64,000 nt of DNA from assembly GCA_905197905.1 (NCBI GenBank), contig CAJKAP010000002.1:124001-188000 (forward strand). The letters run 5' to 3'. The first letter of the stretch is position 1. Every line of letters starts with the position of its first letter. This document shows, one piece after another, positions 8,060-16,978 of the stretch. Both the position numbers and the translations under genes were made by a program. Origin of the DNA: an uncultured Sutterella sp. GTDB lineage: Bacteria; Pseudomonadota; Gammaproteobacteria; Burkholderiales; Burkholderiaceae_F. The notes beneath the pieces are model-generated. The model did no database searches and had not been told where the DNA came from. It saw only the letters and a program-made list of their open reading frames with translations.

Positions 8060-9019
8060 TTACTCAAGCAGATCTTCTACTTCAGGGGCCAAATAATCGC
8101 GTAATTTTTTCAAAGCAGATTTTTCAATTTGGCGCACGCGTTCGGCAGAAACACCAAGCTCAGTGGAGAGTTCTTGAAGCGTTACGGCTTTGTTATTGCC
8201 ATCACGATCCATATGAAGGTAACGCGCTTCAATTACGCGTCGACTACGCTCATCGAGTTGCTGAATGGCTTTTTGTAGACCTTCTGATTCTAGTTTCGCT
8301 TGCTTTCGATTCTGAATGACCTGTTCGGGCTCTTCATCTTCAGAGCTTAGCCAGTCGAGTGGGGTGTAGGAGCCCTCATCATCGTCAGTGTTGTTTGAGG
8401 TATCCAAACTCGTTTCTTGCCCAAAAATACGTTCTTCCATTTCGAGAACTTCTTTGGGTTTGACATCGAGCGTCAGTGCGATTTTTTCCGCTTGTTGATA
8501 AGTTAAAGCTTTCTGGTAGTCTTCTTTCATTTGACGCAGATTAAAGAAGAGCTTGCGCTGATTTTTTGTCGTGGCGAGTTTCACAATACGCCAGTTACGG
8601 ATGATGTATTCCTGGATTTCTGAACGAATCCAATGTACGGCAAACGTCATCAGGCGAGCACCATGATCGGGATCATAATGACGGATAGCCTTCATTAGTC
8701 CGATATTGCCTTCTTGAATCAAATCTGAATAGGGCAATCCGTAACCCAAGAAGCCTCGAGCAATGGAAATTACCAGACGTAAATGACTCAAAACAAGCAT
8801 CTGAGCGGCTTGTAGGTCACCATTGTTTCTGAGGCTAATGGCCAGATTTTTTTCTTCCTCAGGTGTCAGAATAGGAGCGTTTTCAGCTGCGCGCAAAAAG
8901 GCTTGCAGATCCCCAAGGGGACCTACAATAGCAGGCACTGGAGGAGTCTTATACGGTTGGATGGCCGTATTTCGGACAGGAACCAGTGCAGTGGAAGTCT
9001 TTTTGTCAGAATCAGCCAT
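8060..9019 (-). CDS. rpoH: Heat-shock sigma factor RpoH (sigma-32)
   Basis: A 319-residue group 3 sigma factor (284 in E. coli), extended at the N-terminus. Region 2 is visible in SHLRLVISIARGFLGYGLPYSDLIQEGNIGLMKA-type sequence (about 75-130). The RpoH box that sets sigma-32 apart reads NQRKLFFNLRQM at about 153-164. Region 4 ends with the helix-turn-helix LQELSTELGVSAERVRQIEK. It directs RNA polymerase to heat-shock promoters. It starts 4 bases after the ftsX stop, so it can be read from the ftsE-ftsX transcript, as in E. coli; its own promoter is not obvious. Confidence 0.94.
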   Translation of the reverse strand: MADSDKKTSTALVPVRNTAIQPYKTPPVPAIVGPLGDLQAFLRAAENAPILTPEEEKNLAISLRNNGDLQAAQMLVLSHLRLVISIARGFLGYGLPYSDLIQEGNIGLMKAIRHYDPDHGARLMTFAVHWIRSEIQEYIIRNWRIVKLATTKNQRKLFFNLRQMKEDYQKALTYQQAEKIALTLDVKPKEVLEMEERIFGQETSLDTSNNTDDDEGSYTPLDWLSSEDEEPEQVIQNRKQAKLESEGLQKAIQQLDERSRRVIEARYLHMDRDGNNKAVTLQELSTELGVSAERVRQIEKSALKKLRDYLAPEVEDLLE

Positions 9020-9023
9020 AGCA

Positions 9024-9929
9024 CTAAATCAGAGAGTTCAATCGCTGTGCGCGTTTCCAGATGCGATAGGCGGAAATGGAAGACGTGACGGCACCTAATG
9101 CACAAAAACATAACACAAAACCGAGGCACCAATAGGTTTCGGGGAAGTGCAATGTAAAGCTCGATTGATAGAGGGCCGCAATTTGTTCGATGGAAGGCTT
9201 CAAGAATGAAATAGCAAGGGCTGCTAAAGCTAGAGCAATTGCACTTGAAAGCCCCATTAAGAGAGCTCCACGCCAAGCCCATGGGCGAATCGCGAACATG
9301 GGTGAGGCACCAAAAAGATAAAGCGTTTTCATCACAGGGTCAATCGCATGCGTGGCTAATCTTACTACCATCAGTAAGACAAAGATAACCAAGAGTGATC
9401 CAGCCACTCCCATCGTGCCAATCGAGATGATGATAGCGCGACTCACAGTATGGAACTTTTTAAGCCATTCGTGGTCGAAGGCCACCATATCGACGCTTTT
9501 GTTCTTATCTAAATCGGTCAGAATCGTTTCAATTCGAGACTCAGAGACGTTATTAGATAACGTTAGAACCAGAATATCGGGGAGTGGATTATCCGCTTTA
9601 GAGAGGTCTTTAATACCTAAACGTTCATTGAGCGATTTGACAGCGTCCTCCTTGGGGATAATCGTCGTTGTGATTACCTCTGGGAGCTTGCGCATGCTTT
9701 CTGAGAGCGTTTCTGGGTTGATTTTTTTATTAAGGAAAATCGTGATCTCAGGGTTCGTGGGAATGGCTCTTGCTGGTGCTGCCAGATCATAGAGAATGCT
9801 TCCCACAAAAATAGGAATTGACAGAGCGAAAGAGGAAAGTAGCACTGCAAGCGAAAAGAGTCCCTTGTCTCGTTTGAGACTACGGAACATCTCTCGCAGA
9901 GCCCAAGTGCGCGAGGAAATAAAGCTCAT
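9024..9929 (-). CDS. ftsX: Cell-division ABC permease FtsX
   Basis: A 301-residue inner-membrane protein with four predicted membrane segments (about 20-42, 170-192, 220-243, 265-285) and a periplasmic loop after the first (about 45-165), the FtsX topology. With FtsE it forms a transport-like complex that does not move solutes but transmits ATP-driven change to periplasmic amidase activators such as EnvC. Its ATG overlaps the ftsE stop as ATGA, implying coupled translation. Confidence 0.92.
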   Translation of the reverse strand: MSFISSRTWALREMFRSLKRDKGLFSLAVLLSSFALSIPIFVGSILYDLAAPARAIPTNPEITIFLNKKINPETLSESMRKLPEVITTTIIPKEDAVKSLNERLGIKDLSKADNPLPDILVLTLSNNVSESRIETILTDLDKNKSVDMVAFDHEWLKKFHTVSRAIIISIGTMGVAGSLLVIFVLLMVVRLATHAIDPVMKTLYLFGASPMFAIRPWAWRGALLMGLSSAIALALAALAISFLKPSIEQIAALYQSSFTLHFPETYWCLGFVLCFCALGAVTSSISAYRIWKRAQRLNSLI

Positions 9930-10603
9930 GCTTCCTCCTTCGCAACGTAGGCGTCAAGAGAAATTTCACGCAAACCAGGGACAGAATAAGGAAGTTGACG
10001 GTGGCTGGTAATAATTACGGTAACGCCAGCGTTTGCAAAGCGGCTCAAAAGAGCCAAAAGAGTTTGAGTATTGCGTTTGTCCAACTGGGCTAAAGGTTCA
10101 TCTGCGATGATCATCACGGGGCGATTCACTACCGCTCTCGCCAAACAGGTCAGCTGTCGCTGCCCAACAGAAAGTTCGTTAGGAGTTAACTCCTCCATAC
10201 CTTCGAGACCACATTTATTGAGTGCCTGAAGTGCGCGTAAGCGAGCTTCCTTTGCGGGCTCTTCAGCAACAAGCTCAGGAAGCATGACGTTGTCTAAAAC
10301 GGAGCGATCAGGAAGGAGCGAATGCTCTTGGGTCATCAACCCCATGGAGCGTCGTAACCAGCGCAATTGGACCTCATTTAAGAGGTCGATACGATCACCA
10401 GCAAGGAATAGTTGCCCTGCGCTAGGACGAATTAATCCTGCGAGAAGGCGGCACAACGTGCTTTTCCCCGTTCCAGTGCTCCCATAGATGAGCACAAACT
10501 CGCCAGCTTTAACGCTGAACGTCAGATTTTTCAAGATTGAACGGCTGTCGTAATGCAAAGCGACATTTTGCAATTCAATCAATGTGCGAGTCTGTTGATC
10601 CAT
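9926..10603 (-). CDS. ftsE: Cell-division ATP-binding protein FtsE, unusual signature motif
   Basis: A 225-residue ABC ATPase (222 in E. coli). Walker A is GSTGTGKST (41-49) and Walker B is MIIADEP (164-170). The ABC signature reads LSVGQ at 144-148, with Val at the first glycine of LSGGQ, and the D-loop is LAQLD rather than TGNLD. Position between ppx and ftsX supports FtsE. Its start codon overlaps the ppx stop by one base (TAATG) and its stop overlaps ftsX by four. The motif change may alter ATP hydrolysis; that is inference. Confidence 0.88.
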   Translation of the reverse strand: MDQQTRTLIELQNVALHYDSRSILKNLTFSVKAGEFVLIYGSTGTGKSTLCRLLAGLIRPSAGQLFLAGDRIDLLNEVQLRWLRRSMGLMTQEHSLLPDRSVLDNVMLPELVAEEPAKEARLRALQALNKCGLEGMEELTPNELSVGQRQLTCLARAVVNRPVMIIADEPLAQLDKRNTQTLLALLSRFANAGVTVIITSHRQLPYSVPGLREISLDAYVAKEEA

Positions 10604-12075
10604 TATTTTCTTTCAATCGTTACCTGGAAGTTCATTTTTGCCCAATGAGCAACCTCTTCAGCGAGAAGATAGTCGGTGAGCGGGTGAGCTTCTACCCATA
10701 TTTTATCAACTTGCAAGGAAATGCCTTTGAGCGAGGTTTCCGCACTCATCTTGGGTAGAGCGATTTTCTTACGAGCATGCGAGAAAATGACCGCTAAACG
10801 TAAAGCCAAGAGATTAATGCAATATTGTGGATTAAGGAGACGACTCCCGAGCTTACCCAAACCACCACGTTGACCTAGTACATAGCTCGCGACGAGCAAC
10901 TGTTCTTCGTGAGAAAACCCAGGCAAATCGGCGTGAGTGACAATGTATTCACTATGACGATGATATTTGCTTGTAGAAATCAAGGTTCCGACTTCGTGCA
11001 ATTTAGCCGCCCAGCGTAGGAGATTCAGTGATTCCACAGAGATATTCGGGGTGAGAACCTTGGCAATATCCACCGTCAGCTGAGTCACAAGCGTGGCTTG
11101 TTCCTGAGAAACTCGCGTGGAAAGCAGAAGGGCGTCAACGGAAAGACAACGGGTGTCTCGATTTTCTACACGTCCCCACAAATCGTAGAGCAACCCTACA
11201 CGCAGGGCCCCAGGAGCAACGCGCATAGATTTAATCTTAAGAGTGGCAAATACAGCGATTAATACCGCTAAGCCCCCAGCGATAACTTCTTTGCGGTCTG
11301 GCTTGAGACCCGGAAAAGAGATGTGATCGACGCTTTTAAATTTCAAGAGTTGTCGTTTGATCGCTTGAAGATGGTCCCAAGTAACAGTCTCCGTGCCCCA
11401 GATCAGGTGACAGAGATCCGCTATGGCTCCAAACGTGCCAGCGGAACCGTAGGCTTCATCGTAGTGACCTTCACCAAAAGATTGGGCGACTTCTTCAAAC
11501 TCAGCCGAGCAAGCCACAATGGCCTTTTGAAGACGTTCTTCATTGATACGCCCATCTTTAAAAAAACGCAATGACGTGTTCACACAGCCAACGTGGAAGC
11601 TTTCAAATTGTTGAGCTTCGAGATTTTCACCAATCACAAATTCGGTACTGGCGCCACCAATATCCACGACAAGACGGCGTCCTGCAGCAGGGGGGAGAGA
11701 ATTTACACAGCCTTTGAAGACGAGGCGTGCTTCTTCGTGCTCCGTTAGGATATCGATACGGTAGCCCAAAGCTTCTTCGGCTCGACGCAAAAAAAATTCA
11801 GAATTGGTTGCTTCGCGGAATGCTTGAGTTCCGACAGCCCGTACACGCTCTAGAGGAAGTCCTGCAATGCGTTCTTTAAAACGAGCAAGGCAAGCAAACG
11901 CACGCTCTTGCACTTCATCCGTTAACGCTCCCGTATCGTCAAAACCTGCGGCAAGACGTATTGTTTCTTTCCAGTAATTTTGAGTGACAATACGCCCATT
12001 GAGGACTCGACCGATTTCGACACGAAAACTGTTACTGCCTAAATCAACGGCAGCAAGAAGCAACTCTTGTTCCAT
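10603..12075 (-). CDS. ppx: Ppx/GppA exopolyphosphatase family protein
   Basis: A 490-residue protein from ATG 12075. It opens LLAAVDLGSNSFRVEIGRV, the ASKHA phosphate-binding loop of Ppx/GppA; a second loop reads LVVDIGGASTEFVIGE (about 130-145). The C-terminal half is HD-like, with LHEVGTLISTSKYHRHSEYI. Enzymes of this family remove phosphate from polyphosphate and/or the 5' end of pppGpp; substrate cannot be told from sequence. An in-frame ATG at 12135 would overlap ftsY by 23 bp and adds residues not typical of the family. It sits between ftsY and ftsE, genes that are adjacent in E. coli. Confidence 0.88.
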   Translation of the reverse strand: MEQELLLAAVDLGSNSFRVEIGRVLNGRIVTQNYWKETIRLAAGFDDTGALTDEVQERAFACLARFKERIAGLPLERVRAVGTQAFREATNSEFFLRRAEEALGYRIDILTEHEEARLVFKGCVNSLPPAAGRRLVVDIGGASTEFVIGENLEAQQFESFHVGCVNTSLRFFKDGRINEERLQKAIVACSAEFEEVAQSFGEGHYDEAYGSAGTFGAIADLCHLIWGTETVTWDHLQAIKRQLLKFKSVDHISFPGLKPDRKEVIAGGLAVLIAVFATLKIKSMRVAPGALRVGLLYDLWGRVENRDTRCLSVDALLLSTRVSQEQATLVTQLTVDIAKVLTPNISVESLNLLRWAAKLHEVGTLISTSKYHRHSEYIVTHADLPGFSHEEQLLVASYVLGQRGGLGKLGSRLLNPQYCINLLALRLAVIFSHARKKIALPKMSAETSLKGISLQVDKIWVEAHPLTDYLLAEEVAHWAKMNFQVTIERK

Positions 12076-12112
12076 AGTTTTTGCACTCGTAGAAATAATG
12101 ACGGCGTAAACC

Positions 12113-13060
12113 TTACTCGGTTGCGAGCTTTGCATCAGCAGGAAGACCCACTAAAGTGTTCGCAAAATGTAAGGCATTAAAGGGCTGTAAGTCATCAATT
12201 CCTTCACCCACACCAATAAAGTAGAAGGGTAGGGGGTTAGATTGGCGCATCTGTGCAATCGCAACGAGAACACCGCCCTTGGCAGTGCCATCAAGTTTAG
12301 TGATGATCAGACCAGTGAGTTCAGTGGCTGCGTCAAAAGCTTTAACCTGCAAGAGCGCATTTTGTCCGGTTGTGCCATCAAGCACCAAAAGGACTTCGTG
12401 TGGTGCACCAGACAATGCTTTACCTTGGGAGCGATAAATACGACGAAGTTCCTCCATCAAATTAATCTGTGTTGGCAAGCGCCCCGCAGTATCGGCGATG
12501 ACCACATCTGTTTGCCGTTTCTTAGCAGAAGAAATCGCGTCAAACACAACAGCAGCGGGGTCTCCACCTTGTTGGGAAATCACCTCAACACGGTTGCGAT
12601 CTCCCCAAACGGCAAGCTGTTCTTTTGCTGCAGCGCGGAAAGTATCCCCAGCGGCAAGAAGCACGCTCTTTCCCTCGTTAGCGAGCAACTTGGAAATTTT
12701 CCCAATGGAGGTGGTTTTCCCTGCCCCGTTGATACCAACCATCATGAGTACAAAAGGGTGCGAACCAGTAGTATCGAAGGGTTTTTCAGCAGACTTGAGA
12801 ATGGCATAAATTTCATCACGAAGTGCTAAACGCACCTCCTCTTGAGTTTTGAGCCCCTTGAGTTTAATTTGATCACGCAAGCGTTGTAGGATAAGCTTAG
12901 AAGCATCCATTCCTACATCAGCCATAATGAGGGCGCTTTCTAATTCTTCAAGGAAATCCTCGTCCACAATGCCGCCGGAAAAAAGCCCGACGATATTGAC
13001 GCGAGTACGAGAAAGTCCTTGTTTTAGTTTGGAAAACCAGCCTTGAGATTGTTCAGACAT
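12113..13060 (-). CDS. ftsY: Signal recognition particle receptor FtsY
   Basis: A 315-residue SRP GTPase with the N domain (about 15-95) and G domain (about 100-305). Motifs are GINGAGKTT (P-loop), AGDTFRAAAKEQL, DTAGR and TKLDGTAKGG. It lacks the long acidic A domain of E. coli FtsY, as is common in other bacteria. It docks ribosome-SRP complexes at the membrane. Its start codon is only 9 bp from that of divergent rsmD, so each promoter must lie inside the other gene, or one inside its own. Confidence 0.94.
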   Translation of the reverse strand: MSEQSQGWFSKLKQGLSRTRVNIVGLFSGGIVDEDFLEELESALIMADVGMDASKLILQRLRDQIKLKGLKTQEEVRLALRDEIYAILKSAEKPFDTTGSHPFVLMMVGINGAGKTTSIGKISKLLANEGKSVLLAAGDTFRAAAKEQLAVWGDRNRVEVISQQGGDPAAVVFDAISSAKKRQTDVVIADTAGRLPTQINLMEELRRIYRSQGKALSGAPHEVLLVLDGTTGQNALLQVKAFDAATELTGLIITKLDGTAKGGVLVAIAQMRQSNPLPFYFIGVGEGIDDLQPFNALHFANTLVGLPADAKLATE

Positions 13061-13069
13061 AATTCACTT

Positions 13070-13774
13070 ATGACAGATCGAAAAAGTAAAAAGCGTCGAG
13101 ACGCGAATAGTACAAGTTTAGCAACGCTAGCCTCTCAACGGGGCGGTGGATTCGTAAGGATTTTAGCGGGCGACTGGCGTCGCTCGGTGATTCCTGTGCC
13201 AGATAGTTTAGGACTACGCCCTACTCCAGAGCGTGTGAGAGAAACGGTTTATGACTGGCTGACGCATTTATTTGGCGGTCTCGCTGGGCGTAGTGTTCTT
13301 GATCTGTTTGCAGGTTCTTGTGCGATGGGCTTAGAAGCTGCGTCACGAGGAGCGGCCGAAGTGGATTGGGTAGATACGAACCGGCAGGTGCTCAAGAACC
13401 TCAATGCATCGCTAGCAAAGTTTAAGGCCTCTCCCGAGCAGTTTCGTGGTCATTTAGGGGACGGTTTTACATTTGTCAAAAACTGTTCTAACACGTATGA
13501 TGTGATTTTTATCGATCCTCCTTTTTCTCAAGATCTCCAGCAAAAGGCTTTGAAGAGTGTTATTTCTCGACTTAAACCTGAAGGCGTAATTTATGTTGAG
13601 TCTCCAGAAAAACTCTTGGCTGATAGCGTACTTGTGGATTTAGGACTCGTGCGGATTCGTGCTGGAGTGGCCGGCCAAGTGGCTTTTGAGTTGTTGGCAC
13701 TGACGGGGGGGCAGATGTCGACACAAGCGAAACTTCCTCGTCTGAAAAAACATAAAGGAGATAAAGCGTTATGA
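13070..13774 (+). CDS. rsmD: 16S rRNA (guanine-966 N2)-methyltransferase RsmD
   Basis: A 234-residue Rossmann methyltransferase. After a basic N-terminal extension of about 35 residues the core starts VRILAGDWRRSVIPVPD. Motif I is VLDLFAGSCAMGLEAASRGA and the catalytic loop is FIDPPF, where N2-guanine methyltransferases have a D/NPPF/Y motif. It modifies 16S rRNA in the 30S head. ATG 13070 is chosen over an in-frame TTG at 13043 inside ftsY. The stop overlaps the coaD start (ATGA). Confidence 0.9.
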   Translation: MTDRKSKKRRDANSTSLATLASQRGGGFVRILAGDWRRSVIPVPDSLGLRPTPERVRETVYDWLTHLFGGLAGRSVLDLFAGSCAMGLEAASRGAAEVDWVDTNRQVLKNLNASLAKFKASPEQFRGHLGDGFTFVKNCSNTYDVIFIDPPFSQDLQQKALKSVISRLKPEGVIYVESPEKLLADSVLVDLGLVRIRAGVAGQVAFELLALTGGQMSTQAKLPRLKKHKGDKAL

Positions 13775-14268
13775 CGATTGCTGTTTACCCAGGGACTTTT
13801 GACCCGATGACTTTAGGCCACGAGGATATCGTGCGCCGTGCCGCCCGGATTTTCGACAAGGTATACGTTGGCGTAGCTCACAATCCAGGCAAGCGTCCTT
13901 TATTGCCCTTGGAAACTCGCGTGGTATTAGCAAAAGAAAGTTGTGCTCAATATCCGAATGTTGAAGTATTCGCATTTGAAGGGCTACTCAAAAATTTTGT
14001 CTTGGCGAGAGGGGCTACCGTCATTGTGCGTGGGGCCAGAGCAGTAAGCGATTTTGAGTATGAATTTCAAATGGCAGGCATGAACCGCCAGTTAATGCCT
14101 GAAGTAGATACGATCTTCTTGACACCTTCTGATCAATACCAATTTGTGAGTGGTACCTTTGTTCGAGAAATTGCAAGTTTGAGCTTAAATGATGCCGCTA
14201 AGTTTGTGTCTCCGAATGTCTTGGCAGCTTTAGCGATTGCCTTTGAAAAGCAAAAACTAAATGTATAG
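13771..14268 (+). CDS. coaD: Phosphopantetheine adenylyltransferase CoaD
   Basis: A 165-residue nucleotidyltransferase (159 in E. coli). It opens AVYPGTFDPMTLGHEDI, with the [T/H]xGH adenylyl-transfer motif as TLGH. RGARAVSDFEYEFQMAGMNR and FVSGTFVREIA are also typical. It makes dephospho-CoA from 4'-phosphopantetheine and ATP, the penultimate step of CoA synthesis. It is translationally coupled to rsmD by an ATGA overlap. Confidence 0.95.
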   Translation: MTIAVYPGTFDPMTLGHEDIVRRAARIFDKVYVGVAHNPGKRPLLPLETRVVLAKESCAQYPNVEVFAFEGLLKNFVLARGATVIVRGARAVSDFEYEFQMAGMNRQLMPEVDTIFLTPSDQYQFVSGTFVREIASLSLNDAAKFVSPNVLAALAIAFEKQKLNV

Positions 14269-14431
14269 TTGACGAAAAGCTTTTTAAGATAAGTACCTCT
14301 AAAATAGTTAAGTCTCTTGAGGGATTAGAAAACTCAATAAAGTCGCTACAATGTCCAAACGTTATTTCAAGAGTAAGAATATGCGTTCCTACCCCTAGGG
14401 GCGCTCATCTCTTTTCCAAAAGTGAAGTGTT

Positions 14432-14719
14432 ATGGCATTGATGATTACTGATGAGTGCATCAATTGTGGTGTGTGTGAACCTGAATGTCCAAATGATGCT
14501 ATTCAAATGGGAGAGGATATTTTCTTCATTCGCGCTGGCAAATGTACAGAGTGTGTCGGTAGCCACGATCAGCCACAATGTGTGCAACTGTGCCCTATTG
14601 CGGACTGCATTATTCCCAATCCTCGGCGTATAGAAACTCGAGAGCAGCTAGAAGAAAAGTTTGAACGTATGAGTTTACGGAGACGAATCCATCGAGCAAT
14701 GAGGGAAAGTGGCATTTGA
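14432..14719 (+). CDS. YfhL-type ferredoxin (two 4Fe-4S clusters)
   Basis: A 95-residue ferredoxin. The first cluster motif is CINCGVCEPECPNDAI. The second region has CTECVGSHDQPQCVQLCP, with the 8-residue insert between second and third cysteines that marks the YfhL/Alvin family. It is a low-potential cytosolic electron carrier; its partner is unknown. It follows coaD, as in many betaproteobacteria, at 163 bp. A TACAAT at 14347-14352 is a possible -10. Confidence 0.92.
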   Translation: MALMITDECINCGVCEPECPNDAIQMGEDIFFIRAGKCTECVGSHDQPQCVQLCPIADCIIPNPRRIETREQLEEKFERMSLRRRIHRAMRESGI

Positions 14720-14736
14720 TACCGTTTCAAAAAAGA

Positions 14737-14779
14737 ACCCATCAAACGGCTTTTATGGCATGTTTGGTGGGTAATTTTT
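14737..14779. terminator. Bidirectional terminator between ferredoxin and AsmA-like gene
   Basis: ACCCATCAAAC (14737-14747) pairs with GTTTGGTGGGT (14762-14772) with one wobble. Plus-strand tail AATTTTTT; minus-strand tail TCTTTTTT. Confidence 0.85.
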
Positions 14780-14801
14780 TGGGCGAAGTTTTGAAGTGGA
14801 C

Positions 14802-16796
14802 CTAGAAGATTTTTGCAAGCCAAGTATCCCAGGTTTCTTCAATGTAGGAGGTTGCATCCTCATACCAATTCATAAGCGTGCGCTCGATTTGAGAGAGCAA
14901 CCTTGAGAAACACCATTCTGGTTCTGGCAAGACCATACGCGCTTGAGTGATGGCATCATTCCAGTTGGGAGACCAAAGAGGAGCTCCATCGACTCTCATA
15001 TTGAGATTGGCTGAAAGACGAATGACTGGATTAAAGCCATCTTCTTTTGTGATGAAGGTGCTCTGAAGGTCAAGTTGCTTGCCTCGCAAATTGCCAAAGC
15101 CACTCAGTGTCCAATTCTCAGCATTTAACAGCAAGACAGGGATGGACCAACCATCTGCAGTAGGTTCAGCCACAATGCGCCCTTGCTTAAAACAAGACTT
15201 TTGTGAAGGACTAAATGCTTCTCGGGGGAATTGCTCAGGTCGTTCTTTCTCAAGAATTTCTAGAGCGTGGGGGAAGTCAACACCAGTAAGGCACCCTTTC
15301 TGAAGAAGTAATTCGCTTTGCCACGTTTGCTTGGAAAGGTTGTGCAAATTGCCGTGGCCTGTTGCGCGCAAGCTAGTGAGGCTATCAATGGGAGAAGGCG
15401 TCACTAATTTCGCTAATTGGACGTTCTCGCCCACGAGTTCTCCTTGCCAGAGTCCCGAATTATCAAGGATGAAAGTGCCTGAAAAATTTCCGACAGGCAA
15501 GTTGAACCGTAAATTTTCGGTTTTAACGTTCTTTTCTGTGAAATGAAGAAGGGTGTTGAGATAAGAGCTAGAAACGAGGTCACCCGCCGTAAAGGCGACT
15601 TTGCCTTCAACAGCGCCTACGAAGTTAAGCAGAGACTCTGCAAGTCGTTGGGTTAAAGCGGGCAATCCATTGAGCTTCACCCACCCATCAATCAACGGAA
15701 GATGATTATCTTGGGGCAAAATACTCAGGTTGATAGCTATCGGCGAATTCATGAGATTGCCTTCGAGTACGAACATGCCGTGTTTACTTTGAGGATGCCA
15801 GTCTACATTGCCAGAAGCATAACCAACAGGTCGGTGAGACTCTTTGTTTGTAACGTCAAAATGCAGATTTTTTAACTGCACATCACCATCAGAAGTCCAC
15901 GTGAGGTTTGCTCCGCCCTGTAGGGTAACAGGAAAAAGTTCTGCAGTGAGTGTTGTGTTAACCTGAAGTTTCGCTACAGCGTAGTGAGATTCTCCAATTT
16001 GTAATTGGGAGGCAGAGCCCTGGAATTGTCCCCACGGAGAAATTCCACTACCACTCAGACCGTGGATTTGAGGCTCAGGAGAAGCAACGTCACTTATTTG
16101 AGCAATAGATAAGGTGGCATTCCAAGGTTCTTTTTGGAAGCTACCTTGGTAAGAGAATACTGTATTTTTAAACGAAATCGCAGAGAAAGTTTGGTTATCA
16201 GACCACGTGAAGTTGCTCTTGATTGTTAGATCGCCTTGGGACTCGTTTCCGGTCACCTTCATTTTTGCATTGAGGATGAAATGTGAGAATTTTTCACGTG
16301 TGCTTTTGAGTTCCGTAATGGTGAACTGGGTTGGGTTTTCAATGCCTGATTTGAAGGAGCCCTCGGTGAGCACAATTTCATTCACGGGATAGCTTTCCCA
16401 GTGATTAGCGCTTTCGCGTAGATCGGCAAGCGAGAGATAGCCAGCAGATGTAACCGTTAATCCATTGATAGTAAGTCGCCGAATTTTAGGTGTTTGCGCA
16501 AAGTAAGAGAAGGGATCCAGAGCGAGAGTGACACGTTCAAAATCCGCTTTGATAGATGGGTGAGAGGCAATGGTTAAATGTGTTTTAGGAAAAACGATTT
16601 CTAAGGTGGGAAGGCGTTTTAAAGTGACTTCTCCCGAAGGAATCAATTCAATACCATATTGCTCACGTAGCACAGAGCTCACTCGGTCTGTGATGTTAGA
16701 GGGGGTGACGATTAAAAAGAGGGCGAGCACAAGCACGAGGCACACAGAGGCCACTGCCAACAAAGAAATGAGGATGCCACGCACGTACTGACGCAT
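14802..16796 (-). CDS. AsmA-family envelope protein
   Basis: A 664-residue protein with one N-terminal membrane segment (about 5-30) followed by a large periplasmic region. The N-terminal AsmA domain shows SSVLREQYGIELIPSGEV and LEIVFPKTHLTIAS; the rest is beta-rich with recurring amphipathic strands, as in AsmA/TamB-like proteins thought to bridge or influence lipid movement between membranes. GGGAG lies 5 bases before ATG 16796, a better start than ATG 16817. It stands alone between ferredoxin and ahpF. Confidence 0.75.
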   Translation of the reverse strand: MRQYVRGILISLLAVASVCLVLVLALFLIVTPSNITDRVSSVLREQYGIELIPSGEVTLKRLPTLEIVFPKTHLTIASHPSIKADFERVTLALDPFSYFAQTPKIRRLTINGLTVTSAGYLSLADLRESANHWESYPVNEIVLTEGSFKSGIENPTQFTITELKSTREKFSHFILNAKMKVTGNESQGDLTIKSNFTWSDNQTFSAISFKNTVFSYQGSFQKEPWNATLSIAQISDVASPEPQIHGLSGSGISPWGQFQGSASQLQIGESHYAVAKLQVNTTLTAELFPVTLQGGANLTWTSDGDVQLKNLHFDVTNKESHRPVGYASGNVDWHPQSKHGMFVLEGNLMNSPIAINLSILPQDNHLPLIDGWVKLNGLPALTQRLAESLLNFVGAVEGKVAFTAGDLVSSSYLNTLLHFTEKNVKTENLRFNLPVGNFSGTFILDNSGLWQGELVGENVQLAKLVTPSPIDSLTSLRATGHGNLHNLSKQTWQSELLLQKGCLTGVDFPHALEILEKERPEQFPREAFSPSQKSCFKQGRIVAEPTADGWSIPVLLLNAENWTLSGFGNLRGKQLDLQSTFITKEDGFNPVIRLSANLNMRVDGAPLWSPNWNDAITQARMVLPEPEWCFSRLLSQIERTLMNWYEDATSYIEETWDTWLAKIF

Positions 16797-16876
16797 ACCA
16801 AGCTCCCAAAAATGCATGACCTCATTGTACCGAATGCGCTAGATCAATGAGAGGCAACGCAAGCTTCCAACAAAGA

Positions 16877-16901
16877 AAAAGAGCTGTGCTTAATCTCTTT
16901 T
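16877..16901 (-). terminator. Possible terminator of ahpF
   Basis: On the minus strand AAAAGAG pairs with CTCTTTT around an 11-base loop and is followed by TTCTTTG. The stem is AT-rich and weak. Confidence 0.4.
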
Positions 16902-16978
16902 CATCAAGCAAAGAAGAGAAAACACCGCTCTTTACTCCTCCTGATTGGGCATCAGGATGCTAGCTCCAGGTAAAGAAA

